A DNA stretch of 35,807 nt from CALKYB01 sp964510575 (lineage in GTDB: Bacteria > Bdellovibrionota_C > UBA2361 > SZUA-149 > CALKYB01): contig CAZECN010000027.1 of assembly GCA_964510575.1 (NCBI GenBank), positions 1-35,807 on the forward strand, read 5' to 3'. Numbering within the stretch: position 1 is the first letter of the stretch; each line of letters opens with the position of its first letter. Below the pieces are notes generated by a model, which had not been told where the DNA came from, did no database searches, and saw nothing but the letters and a program-made list of their open reading frames with translations. Shown piece after piece: positions 21,373-29,871 of the stretch. The position numbers were made by a program, and so were the translations under genes.

Positions 21373-21524
21373 AAGTAACTATTAACATTAAGTAATTTTG
21401 ACCAAACTCTTTTTCCTAGCTACTTACTGAACTTATTCACAAGCCCACTAAAAACACCAATTAGCCGCTGAAGAGTAAACGCCACATCTCAAAGTAACAA
21501 AGCCTACACAAAGGTTCAAGTAAC
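21373..21524. repeat. Three direct AAGTAAC repeats upstream of ftsZ
   Basis: AAGTAAC occurs at 21373-21379, 21492-21498 and 21518-21524 (GTTACTT on the coding strand of ftsZ), all in the 208-bp gap between the GT87-like gene and ftsZ. The gap is long for this cluster and probably holds an ftsZ promoter. The repeats could be regulator sites, but the unit is short. Confidence 0.3.
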
Positions 21525-21539
21525 TTAAACTTAGGTCTT

Positions 21540-22646
21540 TCAAAGCCTGCGGTCCGACTCAGGACGGAACAAATGCACAAAAAGTAGGAATAAGGCCAAA
21601 AGGCAAAGAGGCTGAACTGACCAGTAAGATTTGTAAAACACTGCAAGCGCGACAAGTAACCAACAAGCCAAGAAGCTTGCTTGAGGCAACCTAGCATTCC
21701 TTAGATAAGCGAAGAGGGAGGGAAGAAGCATTGAGGCCTCGTAGTAAAGAAGGTGAGGCGAAAATAAAACCAAAAGTGGCCCAAGCAATTCACGAGAAAC
21801 GGCCCTACCTTTCAAGCCAAAGCGAATAAGCAACCCAAGCAACATAGTTAAGCACACAAGGGATATTGAAAGTTCTAAGCTAAAAAAATCTGGTAAAATA
21901 TAAAGGGATATTTGTTGAGATAAATTGGCTTGACTATCTTTGTTTCCAAACTCACCCACCGCCCTTAGCCAATCCAATGGCCAGCTTAGGCCATAACTAA
22001 CGGCGGAAAGCGAAAAACAACCTAGCCAAACAAATGAAGCGACAAACAAAGGCCGAAAAATCCCGCTCAAAAAAAAGATTGTTGCAGCAATAAAGGCAAG
22101 TTGAGGTTTGTAACAAAGAAATCCTAAACAGAGGCCTGGCAGCAAAGCTTCTCCAAGTTTCGACTCATCCCTCTTAGATAATTCTTCCGACATAAATAAA
22201 ACCAATAAAAAAGCAAAAAGTGAATTCTGCCCTCCTGCAATTGAACTAAACAATGGCAAAAAACTTAAGGCTGCAGCCAGTAATATCCAAAAGCCAAGTC
22301 CTGTTCTCAAAGAAACAAGTCTCATCGCAAAAACCAACAAGACTACTTGGATCAGGAGATAAAAAAACTTAGCGACAAAGGGTCCCATCTCGGCAAGCAA
22401 AGAAAAGAACTGTGCAACATAGGGCGGATAGGCAAACTCCAAATAGAATTGGTCAAACCCAAAATACTCGGTCTGAATAGCCGCCTGTCGCGTTGGATCG
22501 TATAGGGAGGCTAGACTTTCTCCCTCCTTCACCAACACTCCAGCCGAATAAAAAGCTGGAAAATCGCCTTGTAGGTGACTGTGAGAAACTGATTGGTTTG
22601 AGTCTAAAAGAAGCCCTTTAAACATCAAGGCAAAAAGGACTGCCAA
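21540..22646 (-). CDS. GT87/DUF2029-like membrane glycosyltransferase
   Basis: A 368-residue polytopic membrane protein with about nine or ten hydrophobic helices. The first outside loop (DFPAFYSAGVLVKEGESLASLYDP, then LEFAYPPYVAQFF) and the later AGGQNSLF fit the GT87/DUF2029 family, polyprenol-phosphate-sugar-dependent transferases related to mycobacterial alpha-mannosyltransferases. The early Asp of DFPAF would be the catalytic candidate. The TTG at 22646 falls inside the first helix; the frame is open upstream to a stop near 22770, but has no ATG, GTG or TTG there, so the true start is unresolved. It lies between ftsA and ftsZ, normally adjacent genes. A role in a wall or envelope polysaccharide at the septum is an inference from position only. 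Confidence 0.75.
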   Translation of the reverse strand: MAVLFALMFKGLLLDSNQSVSHSHLQGDFPAFYSAGVLVKEGESLASLYDPTRQAAIQTEYFGFDQFYLEFAYPPYVAQFFSLLAEMGPFVAKFFYLLIQVVLLVFAMRLVSLRTGLGFWILLAAALSFLPLFSSIAGGQNSLFAFLLVLFMSEELSKRDESKLGEALLPGLCLGFLCYKPQLAFIAATIFFLSGIFRPLFVASFVWLGCFSLSAVSYGLSWPLDWLRAVGEFGNKDSQANLSQQISLYILPDFFSLELSISLVCLTMLLGLLIRFGLKGRAVSRELLGPLLVLFSPHLLYYEASMLLPSLFAYLRNARLPQASFLACWLLVALAVFYKSYWSVQPLCLLALFLLFVHLFRPESDRRL

Positions 22647-22775
22647 TAAAGTGCAGGCTAAAGCTAACGAAGCTCGATCCAGCTGCCTTGAGGAAATAGA
22701 AGCAAAGGGAAATAAATTTTTAGAGGTCGAATTTATCTTACCCAGGCCCGCAATAAAAGTTCAGAGATGTCAGTA

Positions 22776-24008
22776 CTAAAAGTATTCAGAGAACCAACTA
22801 GTGACTTGGTTCTTCATTCTCATAAAAATATTGTCTTCGTCCAGCTTCAAGGACGACCCCTGCCCTTCTCTTGCTCCGTAAAGAACCAAACCAACTCCAG
22901 TAGCAAAGTCAGGTGAATTAACCACATCAACTAAACCACCAATATCTGCCGGTCTTCCAACTCTGACTGGCAGATTAAAAACTTGCTCAGCCAATTCAGA
23001 AGAGCCGTCTAGTAGAACAGTACCACCGGTTAAAACGATTCCTCCAGTCAACAACTCGTCGTAACCCGACCGAACTAGCTCAGCTTGAACCAGAGTAAAT
23101 ATTTCCTCCATCCTAGGCTCTAAAATTTCAGCTAGAACCAATCTGGAAAGAACCTCAGGCTCTCTTCCTCCCGTCGAAGGCACCTCTAAAGTATCACTAT
23201 GCTGAACCAAGGAAGCCATAGCAGAGCCATATCTTCTCTTTATTTCCTCAGCAGAAGCCTTAGGAGTTCTCAAACCATGGGAGACATCATTAGTAAGGTT
23301 ATCACCCCCAAGCGGAATCACAGCAGTGTGTTTTATCGCTCCAGAATGGAAAACTGTAATGTCAGTAGTTCCACCACCAATATCTACAATAGCTACACCA
23401 AGCTCTTTTTCCTCTGGGGATAGCACCGCCTCAGCTGAAGCTATTGGCTCAAGCACTATATCGTTAACTTCCAACCCAACTCTGTTGGCACTTTTCACTA
23501 TGTTCTGTGCACTCGAGACGGCACCAGTCACAATATGAACTTTTGTTTCAAGTCGGACACCACTCATTCCCAGTGGCTCTCTAATACCATCTTGCTGATC
23601 TACTATGTACTCTTGAGGAAGGATATGAAGGATCTCCCGATCCATCGGAATCGCAACTGCCTGAGCTGCGTCAATGACACGCTCTACATCTCTCGGTCCC
23701 ACTTCTTCTTTATTTCTAACAGCAACGATTCCATGGCTGTTAAAACCCTTAATATGTTCGCCAGCTATGCCAGCATAGACTGAAGTGATCTCACAACCTG
23801 CCATCAGCTCTGCTTCTTCAACAGCGTGTCGGATAGAGTTAACTGTAGCCTCTATGTTGATCACGACACCTTTCCTTAGTCCACTCGAAGGGTGCTTACC
23901 AATACCTATGATATCAACTTTTCCACCTGCGGCTGCTTGCGCAACAATCACCGCAATTTTGGTAGTCCCAATATCTAATCCAACAATTATCTCGGGTTTA
24001 GTAGCCAC
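22776..24008 (-). CDS. ftsA: Cell division protein FtsA
   Basis: A 410-residue actin-like ATPase that tethers FtsZ filaments to the inner membrane and recruits later division proteins. The phosphate-1 motif is GLDIGTTKIAV (10-20), phosphate-2 is DIGGGTTD (209-216), and the adenosine motif is TGGTVLLDG. The subdomain 1C region typical of FtsA (PQEYIVDQQDGIREPLGM) is present. The C-terminal amphipathic helix, MKNQVTSWFSEYF, is the membrane-targeting sequence. The start is GTG 24008 with GGGAG about 11 nt upstream. The 200-bp gap from ftsQ is larger than others in the cluster and may hold a promoter. ftsZ does not follow directly; a GT87-like gene lies between. Confidence 0.96.
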   Translation of the reverse strand: MATKPEIIVGLDIGTTKIAVIVAQAAAGGKVDIIGIGKHPSSGLRKGVVINIEATVNSIRHAVEEAELMAGCEITSVYAGIAGEHIKGFNSHGIVAVRNKEEVGPRDVERVIDAAQAVAIPMDREILHILPQEYIVDQQDGIREPLGMSGVRLETKVHIVTGAVSSAQNIVKSANRVGLEVNDIVLEPIASAEAVLSPEEKELGVAIVDIGGGTTDITVFHSGAIKHTAVIPLGGDNLTNDVSHGLRTPKASAEEIKRRYGSAMASLVQHSDTLEVPSTGGREPEVLSRLVLAEILEPRMEEIFTLVQAELVRSGYDELLTGGIVLTGGTVLLDGSSELAEQVFNLPVRVGRPADIGGLVDVVNSPDFATGVGLVLYGAREGQGSSLKLDEDNIFMRMKNQVTSWFSEYF

Positions 24009-24210
24009 TTCTTAATCGACTCCCTACTTCTCTAAAATTCACGCCTTCAATTGACACCATAGCTTTTATACCTATAACTAGGGAAAAAGCGATAAGAAAA
24101 AGAAATCAGTCAGATCTCTCCCTATTAGCTTCATCTTAATTAAAGGAAACTTTTAACCAAGTTTAAGCAATCGCGCGACAAAAAAATTCAACTGCATATA
24201 TTTAGTGCTT

Positions 24211-24969
24211 TTATTTGGCGATAACTCGGTCAGCAAATCTCAAATCCAAAACAGAAACTACCTTACCTTCCGCTTGTAACCTGCCCCTGACCTGTGAATA
24301 ACGCTTCAAAGCATCTAGAATTGATTCTTCATTTTCAACTGAAATTAAGACCCGTCCAGTTCTTGCCATTTTTCTATTCTCGGGCTGGAGTTCTAATCCC
24401 CCTTGCACCAAGCTGATACTAGATATTGAGAAGGGAAAGCCTCCACTTTGATCGATACGACCAAGGACCCTCAATACCCAAGAAAACTGCTGTTCGCTCA
24501 TTCTCTCAGGACCTTGGTTAAGCAACCTAGGCAAGCTACTCAGCAAATATTGAAGGTTATTATCTCGAATTTCAGCCGTGGGCTGAAGTAGTATTCCACT
24601 CCTTGCAACAACCCATGAAGGTTTTGAAGGTCCATAGTCAAGCACGATCCATGGAACCTCCTCCTGCACTGATAGCATTATTTTTTTGGAGAAATAGTAT
24701 TTTTTAAGCTGAGCAGACGAAATCCATGCGTGCGATCTTAGTTTTTTCAAAACTCTATTTGAGTCAACAGCCAGCATTGACATTCCTGACTCTAACCCAG
24801 CCACCTCGACAACCTTTCTATCCGACAAGTAGCTATTGCCTTCAACATCAATCGTTTCAAGAGGAGTGAGCTTCTCAACAAAGCTCTTATCTTCAGCGAA
24901 AGCCACAGACAAACAAGGCTTATAGAAAGCTGTGCAAACAAATACCCAGATTATTAGCATTGAACGCAC
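24211..24969 (-). CDS. ftsQ: Cell division protein FtsQ, POTRA-domain type
   Basis: A 252-residue bitopic protein of the division machinery. After a hydrophobic stretch (about residues 4-22) comes a POTRA/FtsQ-type domain (LETIDVEGNSYLSDRKVVEVAGL, then VLKKLRSHAWISSAQLKKYY) and the FtsQ-specific beta domain (VPWIVLDYG ... GILLQP). The cytoplasmic tail, usually about 20 residues or more, is only a few residues here, and CLSVAFAED looks like a signal-peptidase site, so the protein might be cleaved. The start can be GTG 24969 or ATG 24960; a TGA two codons before the GTG, which is the murB stop in the same frame, rules out a longer N-terminus. It lies between murB and ftsA; no ddl gene is present between murB and ftsQ. 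Confidence 0.85.
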   Translation of the reverse strand: MRSMLIIWVFVCTAFYKPCLSVAFAEDKSFVEKLTPLETIDVEGNSYLSDRKVVEVAGLESGMSMLAVDSNRVLKKLRSHAWISSAQLKKYYFSKKIMLSVQEEVPWIVLDYGPSKPSWVVARSGILLQPTAEIRDNNLQYLLSSLPRLLNQGPERMSEQQFSWVLRVLGRIDQSGGFPFSISSISLVQGGLELQPENRKMARTGRVLISVENEESILDALKRYSQVRGRLQAEGKVVSVLDLRFADRVIAK

Positions 24970-24972
24970 GCG

Positions 24973-25938
24973 TCAGCTTTTCCAAAAAATAACTTCTGAC
25001 TTCAACTCAATTCCCTCTCTTTCAAAAACCTTTTTCTTAGCTAGCTCTACCAAACGAAAAACGCTTTCAGCTTTAGCCTTCGCCTCATTCTTAACAAGCC
25101 AGTTACAGTGCATCGAAGAAAAGCAAACTTCTCCATCACTTATCCCTGACAAGCCATTTCTCTCTAACAATGCTCCGGCACTCACGCCCTCAGGGTTTTT
25201 AAAAACAGAGCCAGCTGAGGGCAAGTGCAGGGGTTGCGTTTCTTTTCGGTAATCTAAGCTAGCTTTTCGCTCTTTCATAATTTCCTTGGCATCCCCCGCA
25301 GTAAACTTCAGAGCAACTGCCACAACTACTTCCTCAGACCTCAGACCACTCTCTCTGTAGCTAAACCCTAAATCTTCCAGCCCGCGTTCTACCAAATTCA
25401 GATTCTCATCCAACACCCAGGCTCGACTCAAAACTTCGGAAATACTACTTCCGTGAGCTCCTGCGTTCATCCGAACCGCGCCACCAAGTTGAGCAGGAAT
25501 ACCGGCAGCAAACTCCAACCCGCTAAGGCCCATAGCAGCACTCTCTCTACTCAAAGTCATTAGCTGACAAGCTGCGCCACAAAAAACTTCAACAGTCTCA
25601 CCAGCTCCAAAGGTAGAGAGATTTTTGCGATGATCAAGGAATCGCTTATTTAGAAAATTATCAATAGAGGAAGAGGAAAACTCAACACCGGCAACACTAA
25701 AAGAACTGCTTCTAGAAAACTGAATAACAGGTTCAGAAATACCAGAATCGTCAATTACTAGATTAGAGCCCCCACCTATGATCCTCCAATTGGTTCCTTT
25801 TTGCTTGAAATAAGAAAGTAGCTCTTCTAGCTCAGCAAATTTAGACACCTGCCAAAGCTCCACGTTTCCACCCAATTTAAAACTGGTTAGTTCTAAGCCA
25901 GGCACGCTTCCCTTAAAATATCGCTCTTGAACGCTCAC
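24973..25938 (-). CDS. murB: UDP-N-acetylenolpyruvoylglucosamine reductase
   Basis: A 321-residue FAD enzyme that reduces UDP-GlcNAc-enolpyruvate to UDP-MurNAc in the cytoplasm. It shows the FAD-binding GGGSNLVI (55-62), GLSGLEFAAGIPAQLGGAV, MNAGAHGSSISEV, the FSYRES arginine, the proton-donor Ser244 in PSAGSVFKNP and Glu315 in LKSEVIFW. Length and absence of an extra inserted domain fit the short type II MurB. The GTG start has GAGG about 8 nt upstream in the murC 3' end; murC stops 10 bp upstream. The stop is followed after one codon by the ftsQ GTG in the same frame. Confidence 0.95.
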   Translation of the reverse strand: MSVQERYFKGSVPGLELTSFKLGGNVELWQVSKFAELEELLSYFKQKGTNWRIIGGGSNLVIDDSGISEPVIQFSRSSSFSVAGVEFSSSSIDNFLNKRFLDHRKNLSTFGAGETVEVFCGAACQLMTLSRESAAMGLSGLEFAAGIPAQLGGAVRMNAGAHGSSISEVLSRAWVLDENLNLVERGLEDLGFSYRESGLRSEEVVVAVALKFTAGDAKEIMKERKASLDYRKETQPLHLPSAGSVFKNPEGVSAGALLERNGLSGISDGEVCFSSMHCNWLVKNEAKAKAESVFRLVELAKKKVFEREGIELKSEVIFWKS

Positions 25939-25948
25939 TAAAACAACC

Positions 25949-27397
25949 TCAAGCTGCTTTCACCTGCAACAAGCCAGCGCCAGAAATAGCTTCTCGAACA
26001 ATTGAACCAATAGAACCAGCTCCCATGCTCAAAAGAACATCTCCAGCACTAGAATCAGCTAAAATTTTGGAAATCTCTTTTTCTATTCCGGGAACATAGG
26101 TAGCCGAAACTCCTTTAATTTTTGAAGAAAGGTTGTCTGAACTAATGCCCTCAATAGCTTTCTCACCTGCCGCATAAATATCTGAGATAAAAAGCTGATC
26201 AACTCCTTCAAAACAGTCTAAAAATTGCTCAAAAAGTTCGCTAGTTCTTGAGTAACGATGAGGTTGAAAAATTACTTTAAGCCGCCCTCCCTTTTGCATT
26301 CTTGCGGCAACTCCACTCTTTATGGCTTTAATGGTAGCTGCAATCTCCCTAGGGTGATGAGCATAATCATCAACAACCAGAAGCTGCTCAGTATCAAGTA
26401 AAACTTCTGCACGCCTGGCGACACCAGGGTAACTAGCCAAGCCCTTTGCGATATCAGCAAGGGAGGTGCCAACCTCAATACCGATCGCAATTGCAGCAAG
26501 GGAATTTAAAATCTGATGGCTACCCGACAATGGCAACTCAATTTCAATCGATTCTACTCCTCGTCGATCCTGACTTTTAACAGCAAACTTATCGTAGTCG
26601 ACTTCAACTCTAAACTTGGAAACAAAGCCTTCCGTACGACAATCTATTGCTCGAATATCCGCTCGTTCGTCAAAGCCATAGAACCTAACTCTACGCCTAC
26701 CACTGTCCTTTACGCGTTTCCCAATCAGATATGAGTGAGAATCCTCAGCGCAAACTACGGCAAGACCATAAAAGGGTAAGTTTTGGAGAAATTCTTCAAA
26801 AGATTCCAGCAAGTTTTCAAAGCTTCCATAATGCGACAAATGCTCATTATCGATATTTGTAACGACTGCCAGGGCAGGCTTCAATAAGCTAAAACTTCCA
26901 TCACTCTCATCTGCCTCGGCCACGAAAAATCTCCCTCCACCCAACCTGGCTCCGCTTGCCGAAGTAAGTACACGTCCCCCGATAGCCATACTAGGGTCAT
27001 GGCCCGCGCTTCTAAGCATATGTCCAGTTATGGAAGTGGTGGTGGTTTTTCCATGCGAGCCGGCAACCGCAATCCCATATCGAGAACGCATTAGCTCGGC
27101 CAACATTTCAGCTCGTTTCACTACTGGAATTCCACGCTCTCGAGCAGTTTCAATTTCTGGATTATCCTGAGGTATGGCTGAAGAATAAACAACAACAGCT
27201 GTATTCTCAGGAAGATTTTCACTGGAATGTCCCTTAAAAACAGTGACTCCAGATTTTTCTAAGTGAAGGGCTAATTGCCCCTTATTCAGGTCGCTACCAG
27301 AGACACTGTACCCCATTCCAAAGAGGAGCTCTGCAATACCAGCCATACCGACACCACCTATGCCAACAAAGTGTATATGGGTATCCGGTTCGTACAT
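25949..27397 (-). CDS. murC: UDP-N-acetylmuramate--L-alanine ligase
   Basis: A 482-residue cytoplasmic ATP-dependent ligase adding the first stem-peptide residue to UDP-MurNAc. The N-terminal UDP-binding motif is HFVGIGGVGMAGIAELL (8-24). The ATP loop is GSHGKTTTT, near residue 115. TNIDNEHLSHYG and DDYAHHPREIAATIKA mark the central and C-terminal domains, and FQPHRYSRT is the MurC-specific segment. Length is normal. The ATG start has AGGG about 10 nt upstream. It follows murG after 26 bp. Confidence 0.96.
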   Translation of the reverse strand: MYEPDTHIHFVGIGGVGMAGIAELLFGMGYSVSGSDLNKGQLALHLEKSGVTVFKGHSSENLPENTAVVVYSSAIPQDNPEIETARERGIPVVKRAEMLAELMRSRYGIAVAGSHGKTTTTSITGHMLRSAGHDPSMAIGGRVLTSASGARLGGGRFFVAEADESDGSFSLLKPALAVVTNIDNEHLSHYGSFENLLESFEEFLQNLPFYGLAVVCAEDSHSYLIGKRVKDSGRRRVRFYGFDERADIRAIDCRTEGFVSKFRVEVDYDKFAVKSQDRRGVESIEIELPLSGSHQILNSLAAIAIGIEVGTSLADIAKGLASYPGVARRAEVLLDTEQLLVVDDYAHHPREIAATIKAIKSGVAARMQKGGRLKVIFQPHRYSRTSELFEQFLDCFEGVDQLFISDIYAAGEKAIEGISSDNLSSKIKGVSATYVPGIEKEISKILADSSAGDVLLSMGAGSIGSIVREAISGAGLLQVKAA

Positions 27398-27423
27398 TAC
27401 AAAAAATCCCTAAAATTAATCTT

Positions 27424-28530
27424 CTACTGACTCGCCGCTTCCATCAACTCTTTAGAAATGACATCCTCAGGAAGCTCAACCACATTTCTAAAGCTATCTC
27501 TGTAGTTTGAAGAAAGCTGCTCAATTTTGCTGCGGTCTTCATCTAATCTTCTAAGTTCTCTTTCCAAGCAAGCAGTTAAATTCTCGTCATCTGCACAAAC
27601 AACTACGGCTTCATTCTCTTGCAAGCTCTTCACATTATCACCTTGATGAGCCCTAGAGATGGCTAAGGGAATATAGATAGTTGCTCGCCCTGAACACCCC
27701 AGCTCAGCTACTGTCATTGCCCCAGCTCGAGCAATCACTAAGTCCGCCTTCTCAATCCTAGCCGGCAAGTCATCAAAAAAAGCTTCACAAAGAACGTTCT
27801 TAACTCCTTTGTCTTGATACCTTGCTCTCACCGATTCCAGATTCCTCTCACCAGTTTGATGAACGACATCAATACCAAGCTCTTGAAACAAATCCAACAG
27901 TTGGTAAATAGCCTGATTAATCGATTGAGAACCCTGGCTTCCGCCAAGAACCAAGAGCTTGAGAGGATTACTATGAACCTGCCAATGGGAAACATCTCGA
28001 AACTTTTCACGGACTGGATTGTTTAACCTTACAGCCTTTCTTTCAGGGAGGGAGATATCACTGTCAGGCTGCAAAAAAACTTTTTTACTTATTTTCGAGA
28101 GAAGCCTATTTGCCAATCCAGACTTCACATTCTGCTCATGCAAGTAAACTGGCAATCCAGACAAAAAGGCTGTTAACGTCGGAATAAAACAAGGGTAACC
28201 GCCAAAACCTATTACAACTGAAGGTTTAATTTCCGAAAATTTTTTCCTAGTCCGCATCACTGATACTGGAAAAGCGAGTAAGTTTTTTAAAAGCCCTAGG
28301 ATTCCTTTTCCAACTACAGGGTGGAACTCAATACTGGTGTAGGGAAAACCTTCCTTATCGGCTACGAGTTTTTTCTCAATTGGCTTTCCAACTCCAATAA
28401 AACAAGTTCTTGTTTCAGGAAATTTACTCAGTAACCTTTTCGCTACCACCAGGGCTGGAACTATATGCCCCCCAGTTCCTCCTGCGGCGAAAACTACACA
28501 TGGCTTAGAAGCATCTTCGGGGCTAGGCAT
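27424..28530 (-). CDS. murG: UDP-GlcNAc:undecaprenyl-pyrophosphoryl-MurNAc-pentapeptide transferase
   Basis: The membrane-associated GT28 enzyme that converts lipid I to lipid II. It has the N-terminal glycine loop AAGGTGGHIVPAL, GFGGYPCFIPT, HEQN, LGGSQGSQSINQ, and the donor-site segment ARAGAMTVAELGCSGRATIYIPLA followed by HQGDN. I take ATG 28530 as the start (368 residues): it overlaps the ftsW stop by 8 nt (ATGCCTAG), a usual coupling arrangement, with GGAG 12 nt upstream. GTG 28548, six codons earlier, is the alternative. Length is normal. Confidence 0.94.
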   Translation of the reverse strand: MPSPEDASKPCVVFAAGGTGGHIVPALVVAKRLLSKFPETRTCFIGVGKPIEKKLVADKEGFPYTSIEFHPVVGKGILGLLKNLLAFPVSVMRTRKKFSEIKPSVVIGFGGYPCFIPTLTAFLSGLPVYLHEQNVKSGLANRLLSKISKKVFLQPDSDISLPERKAVRLNNPVREKFRDVSHWQVHSNPLKLLVLGGSQGSQSINQAIYQLLDLFQELGIDVVHQTGERNLESVRARYQDKGVKNVLCEAFFDDLPARIEKADLVIARAGAMTVAELGCSGRATIYIPLAISRAHQGDNVKSLQENEAVVVCADDENLTACLERELRRLDEDRSKIEQLSSNYRDSFRNVVELPEDVISKELMEAASQ

Positions 28531-29638
28531 TATTCTCGACAACTCCACTCTGGCGAGACAAAGCGACCAAAAGTCCCATAATTGCCAAGTTCACCACCAT
28601 TGCAGTTCCACCATAGGCAACTAAGGGTAGAACTAAGCCCTTCGTTGGGAGAACCCCAGAGACCACCCCGATATTTAAAAGCGCCGGTAAAACCAATAGC
28701 ATAGTTAGGCCAACCGCTAGGCTGGAACTAAAACTATCTGCACGAAGCCTAGAAGCAATACTCAACCCTCGGTAGGCAATGACCATGAAGACCATAATAA
28801 TAGTAATACAGCCGGCAAAGCCCAGCTCTTCGGCAATCATTGAAAAAATAAAGTCCGTATGAGCAGCGGGCAAATAAAACAATTTTTGTCTTCCAGCTCC
28901 AAGCCCCTCACCGGATATTCCTCCAGATGAAATCGCAACCAGTGACTGAACTAGTTGATAGCCCGAGCCTGACGCATTTTCCAAAGGGTTTAAAAAAGCT
29001 TCCAAACGCCTCAATCGATAAGGGGAAGAATAGATCAATGAAGCTGCGGCAATTCCTCCCATTACACCAGCTCCAATCAAATGTGAAATTCTAGAGACTG
29101 TAAACAGCTGACTCAGAACAACTCCAGTGACAATAGCTGTGGAGCCAAAGTCAGGCTCTAGCAACAATAAAAATCCAAGCGCCCCAATAACAACGAAGGG
29201 AACGATGGTGCCAGGCAGGAGATGCCTCATTTTAGATCCGTGGCGCGCGATATAGCCCGAGAAATAGACAATTGCTAACAATTTGACCAACTCCCCAGGT
29301 TGAAAACGAAAGGGGCCGAATGCAATCCAACGTTGAGCTCCACCAGCTGAATGGCCAATACCTGGGGTAAGAACCAGCAAAAGCATCACCAAAGCCAATA
29401 CCATACCAAGCCCAGAAAACTTCTTTAGGGCTTTAATTGGAAAGTTAAGGGCAGCAAAGAAAACGAAAAGACCGGCGATAACATGCAAGGTGTGGACCTT
29501 GGTCATATGAAAACCAGATGCATGGTTCTCAAGAGACATTTGAGCTGTTGTGGAATAAACCATCAAAAAACTACAGCTAAGTAGAATCACCATTGACCAA
29601 ATGAGCCATGGGTCAGACTTCAAGGAATTCTCTTTCAT
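28523..29638 (-). CDS. ftsW: Septal peptidoglycan polymerase FtsW (SEDS family)
   Basis: A 371-residue protein with about ten membrane helices that polymerises lipid II at the septum together with a class B PBP. Family marks include GGAQRWIAFGPFRFQPGELVKL, LLEPDFGSTAIV, HTDFIFSMIAEELGF with the conserved acidic residue, and the C-terminal PTKGLVLPLVAYGGTAMVVN. Position before murG and the short N-terminal tail favour FtsW over RodA. The ATG at 29638 has no obvious Shine-Dalgarno. It is preceded by a 230-bp gap and an EamA transporter gene, so it may have its own promoter. Confidence 0.94.
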   Translation of the reverse strand: MKENSLKSDPWLIWSMVILLSCSFLMVYSTTAQMSLENHASGFHMTKVHTLHVIAGLFVFFAALNFPIKALKKFSGLGMVLALVMLLLVLTPGIGHSAGGAQRWIAFGPFRFQPGELVKLLAIVYFSGYIARHGSKMRHLLPGTIVPFVVIGALGFLLLLEPDFGSTAIVTGVVLSQLFTVSRISHLIGAGVMGGIAAASLIYSSPYRLRRLEAFLNPLENASGSGYQLVQSLVAISSGGISGEGLGAGRQKLFYLPAAHTDFIFSMIAEELGFAGCITIIMVFMVIAYRGLSIASRLRADSFSSSLAVGLTMLLVLPALLNIGVVSGVLPTKGLVLPLVAYGGTAMVVNLAIMGLLVALSRQSGVVENNA

Positions 29639-29844
29639 CAGGCTAACTGAGACCAGTTTGTTTTGTATTTTAGTTTACTCGGATTAGTTTACTATACCCC
29701 CCACGCGCTAGCATGGCCACAAGACAAACTCCTGCCAGTCCAAAATTCACTGCCCTAACCAGAGGACTTGCTCAGGAAACCAAGACACTCAATAAGTACA
29801 GTGATATTGTAAGAATTAACGATGCTTTCGGGAGAAACGATTGA

Positions 29845-29871
29845 AGTCCTCAACATAGGACTACAGTCCTA
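29845..29871. repeat. Alternating AGTCCT/AGGACT inverted repeats at the 3' end of the EamA gene
   Basis: AGTCCT (29845-29850), TAGGACT (29856-29862) and AGTCCTA (29865-29871) can pair in two mutually exclusive ways. The last arm includes the EamA stop codon. No U tract follows on the minus strand. It could be a weak 3' end structure or an operator in the ftsW upstream gap. Confidence 0.4.

Noticed and set aside
24009..24210. A ddl gene or other small gene between ftsQ and ftsA, or a defined ftsA promoter
   Set aside because: The 202-bp gap has no open frame of note and no convincing -35/-10 pair.
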